Notes under the pieces: generated by a model
The model's input: only the letters and a program-made list of their open reading frames with translations
Database searches by the model: none
What the model was told of the DNA's origin: nothing
Source of the DNA: a virus
Length of the DNA stretch: 38,368 nt
IMG/VR virus record: IMGVR_UViG_3300025695_000763
Location: 1-38,368 of that record
Strand: one strand, 5' to 3'
Part shown: positions 13,593 to 21,569 of the stretch, piece by piece
How positions within the stretch are numbered: position 1 is the first letter of the stretch
Layout: each line of letters starts with the position of its first letter
Program-made: the position numbers and the translations under genes

Positions 13593-14886
13593 TTACTTTA
13601 CAGAATCTCATGCATTCTTATTCAATCAGGTTGGCTTATTTGTAGCCAAGTATAATGCGCTTCCGACTAAAGAAGCATTTCTGATTGAACTGGATCAGGC
13701 TGATTCGAGGGGAGTTGATACGTCAGAGGTTTCTGAATTACTTCAGACTGTCTTCACTCCCGAAGAAGTCAATAAAGATTGGTTAATGGAAAACACCGAG
13801 AAATGGTGCCAAGATAAAGCTATTCATAATGCTATCCTTGAATCTATTTCTATTATAGACGGCAAACATAAAGACCTTACTAAGAATGCTCTTCCCGACA
13901 TTCTTTCTAAGGCTCTTGGTGTTACCTTTGACCGTAATGTTGGTCACGATTATATCGACGGGTTTAAAGGTCGATATGACTTCTATCACAGAGTAGAAGA
14001 TCGTATTCCGTTTGACCTCGATTACTTTAATAAGATTACTAAGGGTGGACTTCCACGCAAAACACTAAATATTGCCCTTGCTGGTACTGGTGTTGGTAAG
14101 TCTTTGTTTATGTGTCATTGTGCTGCTAATTCATTAATGGAAGGTCGTAACGTCCTATACATTACTATGGAAATGGCAGAAGAACGTATCGCTGAACGTA
14201 TTGATGCCAACTTAATGAATATCCCTATTGACCAGCTCGAATCGTTACCTCTTGAAACGTTTGAGAATAAGGTTCGTAAACTTGCTAAGAAAACTCAAGG
14301 CAAGTTAATCGTTAAAGAATATCCTACTGCGTCTGCCCACGTTGGTCACTTTAGAGCGTTGGTAAATGAATTGAAGCTCAAGAAGAACTTCGTTCCGGAT
14401 ATGATCTTTATCGATTACCTTAACATTTGCGGTTCATCTCGTATGAAGATGGGTGGTACGGTTAATACATATTCGCTTATCAAGTCTATTGCTGAAGAGA
14501 TACGTGGATTGGCAGTTGAGCTAGATGTTCCTATTATGTCTGCTACTCAAACTACACGATCTGGTTATGGTAATACTGATGTTGGCTTGGAAGATACTTC
14601 TGAATCATTCGGTCTACCAGCAACGGCTGACTTTATGTTTGCGTTAATATCTACTGAAGAATTAGAAAAGCTCGGGCAGATTATGGTCAAGCAGTTAAAG
14701 AACCGATACAACGATCCTGGAATGCATAAGCGTTTCGTGATAGGCGTTGACCGTTCTAAGATGAAGCTATATGATGTTGAAGAATCTGCGCAATCGTTGA
14801 TAGGTGGTGATTCTGATATACCAGATAAACCTTTAAGCACTTTCGGTGCCAATGAGAAGAAATCATTCTCTGGTATCCAAGTATAG
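13504..14886 (+). CDS. 41: Replicative helicase gp41 (DnaB-like)
   Basis: A 460-residue hexameric 5'-3' helicase that in T4 forms the primosome with gp61. The N-terminal helical domain (about 1-170) is followed by the RecA-like motor: Walker A ALAGTGVGKS near residue 197, ITMEMAEERIAERIDAN, Walker B MIFIDYLN near 300, a QTTRSG sensor region and the conserved DTSESFGLPATADF segment. A basic/acidic tail with no motif ends the protein. Start ATG 13504 has AGAGG 9 bases upstream and lies inside the preceding gene. The gene is followed by promoter P7. Confidence 0.95.
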   Translation: MQANLETTILRNLLTNEQYVRQVIPFLKADYFTESHAFLFNQVGLFVAKYNALPTKEAFLIELDQADSRGVDTSEVSELLQTVFTPEEVNKDWLMENTEKWCQDKAIHNAILESISIIDGKHKDLTKNALPDILSKALGVTFDRNVGHDYIDGFKGRYDFYHRVEDRIPFDLDYFNKITKGGLPRKTLNIALAGTGVGKSLFMCHCAANSLMEGRNVLYITMEMAEERIAERIDANLMNIPIDQLESLPLETFENKVRKLAKKTQGKLIVKEYPTASAHVGHFRALVNELKLKKNFVPDMIFIDYLNICGSSRMKMGGTVNTYSLIKSIAEEIRGLAVELDVPIMSATQTTRSGYGNTDVGLEDTSESFGLPATADFMFALISTEELEKLGQIMVKQLKNRYNDPGMHKRFVIGVDRSKMKLYDVEESAQSLIGGDSDIPDKPLSTFGANEKKSFSGIQV

Positions 14887-14931
14887 TACCTAACGTTATA
14901 TGGATATAGCAAAGTATTATAACGAAAGTGC

Positions 14932-14960
14932 TTTACTTTTAAATCCACTCGAGTTATAAT
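14932..14960 (+). promoter_or_regulatory. Sigma70-like promoter P7
   Basis: TTTACT 14932-14937, 17 bp, TATAAT 14955-14960. A weak dyad (CGTTATA 14894-14900 / TATAACG 14918-14924) lies just upstream after gene 41. The downstream leader is duplicated at P8. Confidence 0.8.
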
Positions 14961-14985
14961 ACTTGTATTGAATAAATGAGGAAAT
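14951..14985 (+). repeat. 35-bp exact leader repeat, copy 1
   Basis: Positions 14951-14985 are identical to 15614-15648. The repeat spans the -10 box, transcription start and Shine-Dalgarno GAGG, i.e. the core promoter plus leader. A third partial copy begins at 34356. Confidence 0.9.
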
Positions 14986-14989
14986 AGAA

Positions 14990-15586
14990 ATGGCTAATCA
15001 TGTTTGGAATAACGTACAACTTTACACTTCTGATGGCAAACCACTCGATGTGTTCAGTCCATTAACAGATAAAGAAGTGATGTTAGATAACGCTCATGAA
15101 GTTTTAAACTTCCTTGGGGTGGATCTACCTGACGAAGATACTGTCAATACTCGGGATTGGTATATCGATAACATCGGAGCCAAATGGTGTAGTATTGAAG
15201 ATATCGGCGAGAACTACCTAGCTCTGAATTCTGCATGGTGTCCGCCGACTGAACTGGTTGTCAATATGGTTAAAGCTCTATCTGAGCAATATCCTGATTG
15301 TTATGGTACTATTACTTATGAAGACGAAGCGTATTGTTTTGTCGGTTCTGCCCTTATCACGAAAGACGGTATCGACGAAATGAACGAATTGGACACTGAC
15401 GATATTCTAGAGCAGTTTAACGAACAGCAAGAACTTGAAGGTGAGCCAACTGCAGAAGAACTTAATGATGTGTTTGAAGAAGAACTTACTGATAACTTCT
15501 ATGACTTTATCATGACTAGGTTATCTCTTAACCTTGACGAAATGGTTGATTGCTATCTAGAGTATATCGCCGAAGAAAATAGTTAA
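14990..15586 (+). CDS. Acidic YubB/DUF1281-like protein
   Basis: A 198-residue acidic protein. The segment with NIGAKWCSIEDIGENYLALNSAWCPPTELVVNM (read in pieces around residues 63-95) resembles the ferredoxin-like DUF1281/YubB family found on plasmids and phages, where the role is unknown. The C-terminal third is very acidic and helical (about 125-198). It has GAGG 8 bases before the ATG, from the repeated 35-bp leader, and its own promoter P7. Nothing follows it in the same unit before promoter P8. Confidence 0.65.
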   Translation: MANHVWNNVQLYTSDGKPLDVFSPLTDKEVMLDNAHEVLNFLGVDLPDEDTVNTRDWYIDNIGAKWCSIEDIGENYLALNSAWCPPTELVVNMVKALSEQYPDCYGTITYEDEAYCFVGSALITKDGIDEMNELDTDDILEQFNEQQELEGEPTAEELNDVFEEELTDNFYDFIMTRLSLNLDEMVDCYLEYIAEENS

Positions 15587-15594
15587 AAAAAAGC

Positions 15595-15623
15595 TTTACT
15601 TTTGTAATGTAATGAGTTATAAT
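15595..15623 (+). promoter_or_regulatory. Sigma70-like promoter P8
   Basis: TTTACT 15595-15600, 17 bp, TATAAT 15618-15623, preceded by an A-run that could act as an UP element. Confidence 0.8.
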
Positions 15624-15648
15624 ACTTGTATTGAATAAATGAGGAAAT
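15614..15648 (+). repeat. 35-bp exact leader repeat, copy 2
   Basis: Identical to 14951-14985, placing the same -10 box and ribosome site in front of the 15653 gene. Confidence 0.9.
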
Positions 15649-15652
15649 GAAT

Positions 15653-15838
15653 ATGTCTAATGAAGCTGTTGATCGTCGTAATGAAGAATTAAAGCCTGGA
15701 TCTCTATACTGGGTACATAACGTTGTAACTAATAAAGGTTATACCGTATATTCTAAGGAAATCCTTGACGCTAAAATTGAACGTGGTGATATAGGGGTTG
15801 ATGAAATCGTACAACTACGTAAGTCGGCGGAATTCTAA
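15653..15838 (+). CDS. Small hypothetical protein (61 aa)
   Basis: Begins MSNEAVDRRNEELKPGSLYWVHN. ATG 15653 is preferred over ATG 15647 because GAGG then lies 8 bases upstream, as in the duplicated leader before the 14990 gene. The compact sequence (KPGSLYWVHNVVTNKGYTVYSKEIL, then GDIGVDEIVQLRK) suggests a small beta-rich fold. No family is recognised. The stop overlaps the next start (TAATG). Confidence 0.6.
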   Translation: MSNEAVDRRNEELKPGSLYWVHNVVTNKGYTVYSKEILDAKIERGDIGVDEIVQLRKSAEF

Positions 15839-16062
15839 TGGAGTACTTACTAATGATAGTACTGGTTGCCCTTTCTTGTATCTTTACTTGGAAGAAGGCA
15901 TATGCCAAAGGGTATCAGGAATCAAATAGATTGTCAGCAGTCGACTCCATCGCCATAGCGCTCGCTGCCCTAGAATCTTCTGGTGTTATAGAGAAGTACG
16001 TTGACGATGATGGTAATGAAGCCATCCGTGCAGGGAAAGGCATACTGACCATTGATGATTAA
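15838..16062 (+). CDS. Small single-pass membrane protein (74 aa)
   Basis: An N-terminal hydrophobic helix (about residues 3-16, MEYLLMIVLVALSCIFTW) is followed by basic residues and a soluble C-terminal part with DSIAIALAALESSGVIEKYVDDDGNEAI. Similar small phage proteins with a signal-anchor and a short cytoplasmic domain are known, but the function is not. It is translationally coupled to the 15653 gene by one-base overlap. A terminator follows two bases after the stop. Confidence 0.6.
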   Translation: MEYLLMIVLVALSCIFTWKKAYAKGYQESNRLSAVDSIAIALAALESSGVIEKYVDDDGNEAIRAGKGILTIDD

Positions 16063-16063
16063 T

Positions 16064-16090
16064 AAGTCCCCTAGTGGGACTTTCTTTTTA
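16064..16090 (+). terminator. Rho-independent terminator before the tagged-cargo operon
   Basis: Stem AAGTCCC 16064-16070 / GGGACTT 16076-16082, loop of 5, then a T-rich run (TCTTTTTAT). It is followed immediately by a late promoter box. Confidence 0.8.
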
Positions 16091-16108
16091 TATAAATATA
16101 AGTATAAT
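16091..16108 (+). promoter_or_regulatory. Late promoter TATAAATA with adjacent TATAAT
   Basis: TATAAATA 16091-16098 directly after the terminator T-run, 38 bp before the first tagged-cargo gene. A TATAAT at 16103-16108 has only a degenerate -35 (CTTTCT 16080-16085) 17 bp upstream. The late box fits the expected timing of virion proteins. Confidence 0.55.
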
Positions 16109-16136
16109 TGTCAAGTTTATTAAATGGGAATCTGAT

Positions 16137-17483
16137 ATGTACTCTTTCAAAGAATTTCTCTCCGAAGCTACAAAGCTCTGGTTTGGTTTAGAACATCTAC
16201 CAAACAAATCCGGAACAGAGAAAGAACTCTATAAATTTTTACAACTACTCAAAAAGCATTACGGCAAGGAAGACGAGTTCTTCTATTTCGAGCCGAAGTA
16301 CGATTACCGTAAAGGCAATAAGAGCCTTACTATCAAAGTTACAGATGCTCAGTTAATCAAGAAAGTTGCCGCATCCCCTTACCTAGCTGACTATGGATTT
16401 GTTCCTGCTGGTCAGAACTTCAAGTCTAGTCAAAAAGTAAAGGTTACTCTATATCCTTCTGGCGGTATGCGTGGTTCTGGTCGATTACCTAAAGTCGGCG
16501 AAGACGTCAAGATACCTTCAACTGATGAACAAGAAATGGGAACTATCCTATACTTTGAATCAGCTATGAAAGGAAAGCCACTTTCCGTAGAAGAAATCTC
16601 AAAGCAAGTTGGGTATAGGTTTGATGAGAACTGGTACTACTCGTTTGAAGAACAGTACAAAGCATTCCATTCTAATATGGGTTCGTTAAAGGGTTCTAAG
16701 ATTTACCTAGATTCTGGTACAAACGATTCTAATATCCTTATACAGTTGGCTCGTAAGCTTGGTCTTAAAGACTTAAAAGATAACTGGAATCCAGCTGATA
16801 TTTGGATTATGTCTATCAGTAAAACGAAGATTATCTCAGAATGTAAAGGTATGAAGACTCTCGCCGAGTTTAATGCGTATCTTGAAAAGAAGTTTGAATC
16901 AAAAGAGATAATTGGCGTTAGTCTTAAGAAAGTATCTAAGGGTAAACGTGGTAAGTTCGAAGTTGTTAAAGCAACTGATCTTCCTGACGTCGATTTGTCA
17001 CCAGCACCTACTATCTTCAACCCATTCGCTAAGAACTTTATCTTCATGACTCAGGGAACTCCGTCTGGATTCCAAATCCGTACAGGTTATAAATCTGCAT
17101 CGGTTACTGATGAAGGTAAGATTAGAGTTTACTTAGAAGGTCGCGAGAAAGGTTCTAACGTACAGCTTGGTGCGGTATCAGCTAAAGCGTTTGTTGATAT
17201 GGCAGCTGATAATGGCTTTAATATCGAAGCCGATAAGAAAAAGATATTTGCCGATCCTATGGCATACCTAAACAAAACCCTCCCTCGTTTACTTAAAAGC
17301 CCATATGTTCAAGATAACGTTTCAGACTTTCCTGTTGATGATATCCTTGCTCTTAAGACTGGTGCATTCCTAACATACTACCTAGACATTTTATTGTCAT
17401 CGGACGTTTCCATACTCAAGGATTGCTACTTCTCTTCTCTTAAGAAAAACGAATTCTCATCTGTTCATTGTAAGGTGTCTTAA
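16137..17483 (+). CDS. Tagged cargo protein; possible PD-(D/E)XK-like nuclease
   Basis: A 448-residue protein starting MYSFKEFLSEA, the pattern of the T4 internal-protein capsid-targeting sequence (MKTYQEFIAEA), so residues 1-10 may be removed by the prohead protease during head maturation. In the middle, WNPADIWIMS followed about 40 residues later by IIGVSLKK resembles the D...(E/S)xK arrangement of some PD-(D/E)XK restriction-type nucleases; this is a weak inference. GGGA 7 bases before ATG 16137 decides the start. First gene of the late operon and overlaps the next start by one base. If a nuclease, it could be injected with phage DNA. Confidence 0.6.
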   Translation: MYSFKEFLSEATKLWFGLEHLPNKSGTEKELYKFLQLLKKHYGKEDEFFYFEPKYDYRKGNKSLTIKVTDAQLIKKVAASPYLADYGFVPAGQNFKSSQKVKVTLYPSGGMRGSGRLPKVGEDVKIPSTDEQEMGTILYFESAMKGKPLSVEEISKQVGYRFDENWYYSFEEQYKAFHSNMGSLKGSKIYLDSGTNDSNILIQLARKLGLKDLKDNWNPADIWIMSISKTKIISECKGMKTLAEFNAYLEKKFESKEIIGVSLKKVSKGKRGKFEVVKATDLPDVDLSPAPTIFNPFAKNFIFMTQGTPSGFQIRTGYKSASVTDEGKIRVYLEGREKGSNVQLGAVSAKAFVDMAADNGFNIEADKKKIFADPMAYLNKTLPRLLKSPYVQDNVSDFPVDDILALKTGAFLTYYLDILLSSDVSILKDCYFSSLKKNEFSSVHCKVS

Positions 17484-18724
17484 TGTTAAACTTCTCAGAA
17501 TATCTATCGGAATCAAAAAATACTCACATGACTCACATCGAAGATCAAGTTATCTACGGTGGGGTTAAAGGTGCGAGGGATGCTATTATGGCACTTCGCT
17601 CCCTTCGTGATATGCTTTCTGGTAATGCTAAATCCGGTTCTGACCTAACTGTAAAGTGGGACGGCGCTCCAGCTGTATTTGCTGGAATCGACCCTCGTGA
17701 TGGTCAGTTCTTCGTAGCCAAGAAAGGCGTATTTGCCAAGAACCCAAAAGTCTATAAGTCTCATGAGGAAATAGAAGGGGATAACTCTGGCGACCTAGCT
17801 GATAAGTTAAAGGCGTCTTTCGATGTAATGTCTCAAATGGGTATTACAAATGGGATTGTTCAGGGTGATATTATGTTCACTCAGAAAGACCTTAAAACCG
17901 AAACTATTGATGGTCAGAAATACGTTACTTTCCACCCTAACACTATTGTATATGCGGTTCCTGCTGATTCGGAAGAAGCAAAGCAGATAAAGGCAGCAAA
18001 GGTTGGTATCGTACTACATACTACTTATTCTGGTGCTACTTTAGAAGATATGAAAGCAACCTTTGGTGTAGACCTTTCTAAGTATAAGTTACCAAAAGAC
18101 GGTTGGTTACAATCGGCTGATTATCACGATCTATCTGGTAAAGCTACGTTGACTGCCGCAGAAACTAAAGAACTTAATAAAGAGTTGACTTTTGCTGGTA
18201 AGACTTTCCGTAAGATTGCGGGCGATACGTTACGTCAATTAGAAAAAGAATCAGAATTACCACGTATGATCGAGACTTACAATAACTCGTTTGTTAGAGC
18301 TAAGAAAGAGATCACTAATACTAAAACTCACGTTGAAGGTTTAATCCAGTTCATTCAGGATAAGTTCCAGAAAGAAGCTGATAAACGTAAGACCGAAAAG
18401 GGTAAGCAAGCGCAGTACGATAAGCGTGATCTTATCTTGTCGTTCTTCTCTTCACGTAATAAAGCATCCCTCGTGGCTATGTTTGAGTTGCAACTTAGTA
18501 TTCAACGTGCCAAGAAATTGATTATAAATAAGTTAAACGAACTTAATAGTATTAATACGTTTGTTAAAACTCGTCATGGTTTTAAAGTGACAGGTGCTGA
18601 AGGTTTTGTTGCTATCGACCGTCTTGAAGGCGGAGCAGTAAAACTGGTAGACCGTATGGAGTTTTCTACAAACAATTTCGACCCTGATGTTATCAAGGGT
18701 TGGGACAGTCCTACAAGAGGTTAA
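17483..18724 (+). CDS. Tagged cargo protein with ligase-like KxDG motif
   Basis: A 413-residue protein with N-terminal tag MLNFSEYLSES. VKWDGAPAVFAG (K58-W-D-G) has the form of motif I of nucleotidyltransferase ligases, where the lysine becomes adenylated. Later segments FFVAKKGVF, NGIVQGDIMF and KVGIVLHTTYSG are placed roughly like motifs III-IV of that superfamily. The helical C-terminal half (about 200-400) is charged. Related proteins are frequent in marine T4-like phages as uncharacterised proteins. Ligase activity is inferred, not shown. It is coupled to the preceding gene by one-base overlap. Confidence 0.6.
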   Translation: MLNFSEYLSESKNTHMTHIEDQVIYGGVKGARDAIMALRSLRDMLSGNAKSGSDLTVKWDGAPAVFAGIDPRDGQFFVAKKGVFAKNPKVYKSHEEIEGDNSGDLADKLKASFDVMSQMGITNGIVQGDIMFTQKDLKTETIDGQKYVTFHPNTIVYAVPADSEEAKQIKAAKVGIVLHTTYSGATLEDMKATFGVDLSKYKLPKDGWLQSADYHDLSGKATLTAAETKELNKELTFAGKTFRKIAGDTLRQLEKESELPRMIETYNNSFVRAKKEITNTKTHVEGLIQFIQDKFQKEADKRKTEKGKQAQYDKRDLILSFFSSRNKASLVAMFELQLSIQRAKKLIINKLNELNSINTFVKTRHGFKVTGAEGFVAIDRLEGGAVKLVDRMEFSTNNFDPDVIKGWDSPTRG

Positions 18725-18727
18725 AAA

Positions 18728-19174
18728 ATGTACAGCTTTAAAGATTTTATAGTGGCAACTGATCCACGCATGGCGGACGATGAATGGCTGGAATATATGC
18801 GACAAAAGCGTAAACATTCAGACTTAGACGGTATCTCTACCGAAGAAGTGGATGAAGCTCTTGACGCATCGGCTCGTTTGAAGCTAAAGCAAGCAATGCG
18901 TAAGAACAAGGCTAAAATTGCCCTTGCTCGTAAGAAGTCTATGGGTAAGAAAGCCAATAAAGAGACTATTGAAAAGCGAGCTAGAAAGCAAGCTATCAAT
19001 ACAATTCGTAAGAAACTTCTAAAGGGTAGAGACGAATCTGATTTAGGATTCTCTGCTCGTAAAGACCTAGATAAAAGAGTCGAGAAGAAGAAAGGTGCTA
19101 TCAATAAGTTGACTAAGAAATTAATCAAGAAAGTTCGCGCCGACGAAAAAGAACGTATGGCTAATAAGGGTTAA
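18728..19174 (+). CDS. Highly basic conserved phage protein with N-terminal tag
   Basis: A 148-residue, very lysine/arginine-rich helical protein. It begins MYSFKDFIVATD, related to the tag of its neighbours but without the E-A cleavage pair. The remainder (ARLKLKQAMRKNKAKIALARKK, then RARKQAINTIRKKLLKG and LTKKLIKKVRADEKER) is a familiar marine T4-like phage family of unknown role. The high positive charge fits a DNA-associated internal head or prohead-core protein. It lies three bases after the preceding stop and one base before the next gene. Confidence 0.7.
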   Translation: MYSFKDFIVATDPRMADDEWLEYMRQKRKHSDLDGISTEEVDEALDASARLKLKQAMRKNKAKIALARKKSMGKKANKETIEKRARKQAINTIRKKLLKGRDESDLGFSARKDLDKRVEKKKGAINKLTKKLIKKVRADEKERMANKG

Positions 19175-19175
19175 T

Positions 19176-20471
19176 ATGAAGTCCTTTAAGCAATTTGTAA
19201 CAGAAGCGCCTCAAGAAGCCGTGTTCACGTTTGGTCGATTCAATCCACCAACGGTCGGACACGAAAAGCTAATTGACGCAGTGGCGAAAGTTGCCGGACG
19301 TAGTAAATACTTTGTATATGCTTCACAGTCTCAGGACTCTAAGAAGAACCCACTAGACTATGAAACTAAAGTTAAGTTTATGCGCAAAATGTTCCCTAAA
19401 GCTGCGCGAAATATTATACTTGACAAAAAGGTTAAGAGCGTATTTGATATCATGGTATCTCTTCATGATAAAGGGTTTAGCAAGGTAACAATGGTTGTTG
19501 GTTCTGATCGAGTTAAAGAATTCGAGACGTTAACTAATAAGTACAACGGAGTACAAGGTCGTCACGGATTGTACGACTTCCAGTCTATTTCTGTAGTATC
19601 TGCTGGCGATCGAGATCCAGACGCTGAAGGCGTATCAGGTATGTCGGCGTCTAAAATGCGTGCTGCTGCTTCGGAAAACTCCTTTGACACTTTCGTACGT
19701 GGATTACCTTCAGGATTTAAAGAAGCAAAAGAACTATTCAATGCCGTCCGTAAAGGTATGGGTCTTGAAGAATCTCATATGTTCCGTCAACACGTTGAAC
19801 TCGAAACCGTATCTGAAGAACGTGAAGCATATGTTGCTGGCGACTTACTATCAGAAGGTGATGTTGTAGAATACGATAACAAGGTTGGTCAAGTTATTAT
19901 GCTTGGAGCTAACTATGTTATTGTTGAATCCGCCGACGGCATCCGTTCTCGTAAATGGGTTACTGACGTTAAAGTAATCGAAGAAGCAAAAGACAAAGAT
20001 ACTGACCAGCCTAAGAAATATATGGCTGGTATTAAGGCTAAATCTACTAAGAAGGCTCGTGATGCGCACTTTGAAAAAGGTGCTAAGATGGACGATGACG
20101 ATCCGGATGCGTATAAACCTGCTCCAGGCGATGCTACTGCTGAGACCAAACCTTCGAAGTACACTAAGAAGTATAAGAAGATGTTCGGTGAAAAGAAAGT
20201 CTTATCTTATGAACAATATGACTCGTCTTTTGAAGGCGTATTGACTGAAGATACTAAGAAGGCTCTAAAGAATAAAGCTGAGAAAACTGGCGTGGCTTAT
20301 TCTATTCTTAAGAAAGTATACGACCGTGGCGTAGCTGCTTGGCGTACAGGTCATAGACCAGGAACTACCCCTGAGCAATGGGGTTTGGCTCGAGTAAACT
20401 CATTTGTAACAGGTGGTAAGACTCAGAAAACTACTGATGCCGACCTCTGGAAAAAACATAAAGGAAACTAA
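19176..20471 (+). CDS. Tagged nucleotidylyltransferase (HxGH-type)
   Basis: A 431-residue protein. Residues 1-11 are MKSFKQFVTEA, a near-exact capsid-targeting-like tag. Next comes a cytidylyltransferase/NMNAT-type Rossmann domain: FTFGRFNPPTVGHEKLI (G20, H29; GxxxPxxxGH), MVVGSDRV in the middle, and GMSASKMRAA near 155-163 (the ISSTxxR-like motif). These enzymes transfer a nucleotidyl group, for example in NAD or phospholipid-head synthesis; the substrate here is unknown. From about residue 210 there is a KOW-like turn (GDVVEYDNKVGQVIML) and a basic tail. If packaged, this is an enzyme delivered into the new host. Confidence 0.8.
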   Translation: MKSFKQFVTEAPQEAVFTFGRFNPPTVGHEKLIDAVAKVAGRSKYFVYASQSQDSKKNPLDYETKVKFMRKMFPKAARNIILDKKVKSVFDIMVSLHDKGFSKVTMVVGSDRVKEFETLTNKYNGVQGRHGLYDFQSISVVSAGDRDPDAEGVSGMSASKMRAAASENSFDTFVRGLPSGFKEAKELFNAVRKGMGLEESHMFRQHVELETVSEEREAYVAGDLLSEGDVVEYDNKVGQVIMLGANYVIVESADGIRSRKWVTDVKVIEEAKDKDTDQPKKYMAGIKAKSTKKARDAHFEKGAKMDDDDPDAYKPAPGDATAETKPSKYTKKYKKMFGEKKVLSYEQYDSSFEGVLTEDTKKALKNKAEKTGVAYSILKKVYDRGVAAWRTGHRPGTTPEQWGLARVNSFVTGGKTQKTTDADLWKKHKGN

Positions 20472-20472
20472 A

Positions 20473-21159
20473 ATGAAAGATTTTTTTACACTTTTAGAAG
20501 AAGTGTCTGCACTAACCGAAAAGCGTAACATCAAAGTTGTCAAAGGCGACAAAGAGCGCATGGTAAACAAAAACGAATTGTCTACCTATAAGCAGATGGG
20601 TTGGGAAGAAGTTAAAGAAGAAGTTGTATCTGAAAAACTCAAAAAGAGTTATAAAGATATGGGAACTTACTCTGTAGTCTTTAGAAACAAAAAAGGTAAA
20701 GTCGAAGCAGAAGTTCGTGCCGACAGTAAACAGAAAGCCGAGAAACAAGCAGCGATTCGAAACAAAAAAGTGAAGCCATCAGAAGGTGCGTGGGAAGTAA
20801 TTAAAACGAACGAATCTGTTGAACTAGATGAAAACAGACTGTTAAAAGTATCAAAACTTTCTTCTGCTGAATACCAAAAAGCAAAAAAACTTAAAGGTTT
20901 TGATAAGACTAATTACACATGGAATTCGGACGAGCAACTCTATATTAAGAAGACGAAGAACGAATCTGTTGAACTTGATGAATCTCTACGCAAAGATATT
21001 GCTCAATTATCTTCTAAATTTCCAGAAGGTTCTAAGGTTCGCTGTAAGAAAAGCGGTAAGACTGGGAAGGTATTAACAGTTGGAAAAGACTTTATAAAAG
21101 TTGCTGTTGATGGCGGTAAGGTTATGGATTATAAACCTTCTGAACTCGAGCCGATGTAA
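20473..21159 (+). CDS. Tagged hypothetical protein with internal ESVELDE repeats
   Basis: A 228-residue basic protein beginning MKDFFTLLEEV, a divergent form of the tag. NESVELDE occurs twice (about residues 115-122 and 170-177), each separating a small domain, and could be linker or protease sites. The C-terminal part (GSKVRCKKSGKTGKVLTV, then FIKVAVDGGKVMDYKPSELE) resembles a KOW/SH3-like beta-barrel. ATG 20473 lies one base after the previous stop; an upstream in-frame ATG would overlap that gene. Function unknown; probably part of the packaged set. Confidence 0.6.
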   Translation: MKDFFTLLEEVSALTEKRNIKVVKGDKERMVNKNELSTYKQMGWEEVKEEVVSEKLKKSYKDMGTYSVVFRNKKGKVEAEVRADSKQKAEKQAAIRNKKVKPSEGAWEVIKTNESVELDENRLLKVSKLSSAEYQKAKKLKGFDKTNYTWNSDEQLYIKKTKNESVELDESLRKDIAQLSSKFPEGSKVRCKKSGKTGKVLTVGKDFIKVAVDGGKVMDYKPSELEPM

Positions 21160-21569
21160 TGCCAGCTAAGTCCAAAGCTCAACAGAAACTATTCGGTCTC
21201 GCCCTCGCATATAAGCGTGGTGAGGTCTCTGACGTTTCGGACGAGGTAAAAGAATTATCTAAGCTACCGGAGAAAGATCTAGTGGATTACGCAGAAACCA
21301 AACATAAGGGTTTACCCGATAAGGTCGAAGAAGATACTACGATGCAAGATATCGAGAAGCTACTTGCTATCTCGTTCAAAAAGCGTAAGTACGACTTTGC
21401 TAAAGACCTTCTGACTAAGATACTAGGTAAAAAGTATAAAGAGAATAAAGGCAAATGGCGTCATAGTTTGGTTTGGTATGCTAGTGTAGTTTCTAAACAA
21501 ATCGATGGTGTTGATGCTAGAACTCTCGCTTCTAAGATCGACGGTAAGAAATATAAATTGGTGAACTAA
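21159..21569 (+). CDS. DUF3008-like basic protein
   Basis: A 136-residue protein. The opening MPAKSKAQQKLFGLALAYKRGE and the later ETKHKGLPDKV match the short DUF3008-type phage proteins (KSKKQQRFMG...TKHKGLP). A C-terminal extension (about residues 65-136) contains KKRKYDFAKDLLTKILGKKY and WRHSLVWYASVVSKQ. The family is found in many phages and has no known activity. It is coupled to neighbours by one-base TAATG overlaps on both sides. It lacks the cargo tag but lies within the tagged operon. Confidence 0.7.
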   Translation: MPAKSKAQQKLFGLALAYKRGEVSDVSDEVKELSKLPEKDLVDYAETKHKGLPDKVEEDTTMQDIEKLLAISFKKRKYDFAKDLLTKILGKKYKENKGKWRHSLVWYASVVSKQIDGVDARTLASKIDGKKYKLVN

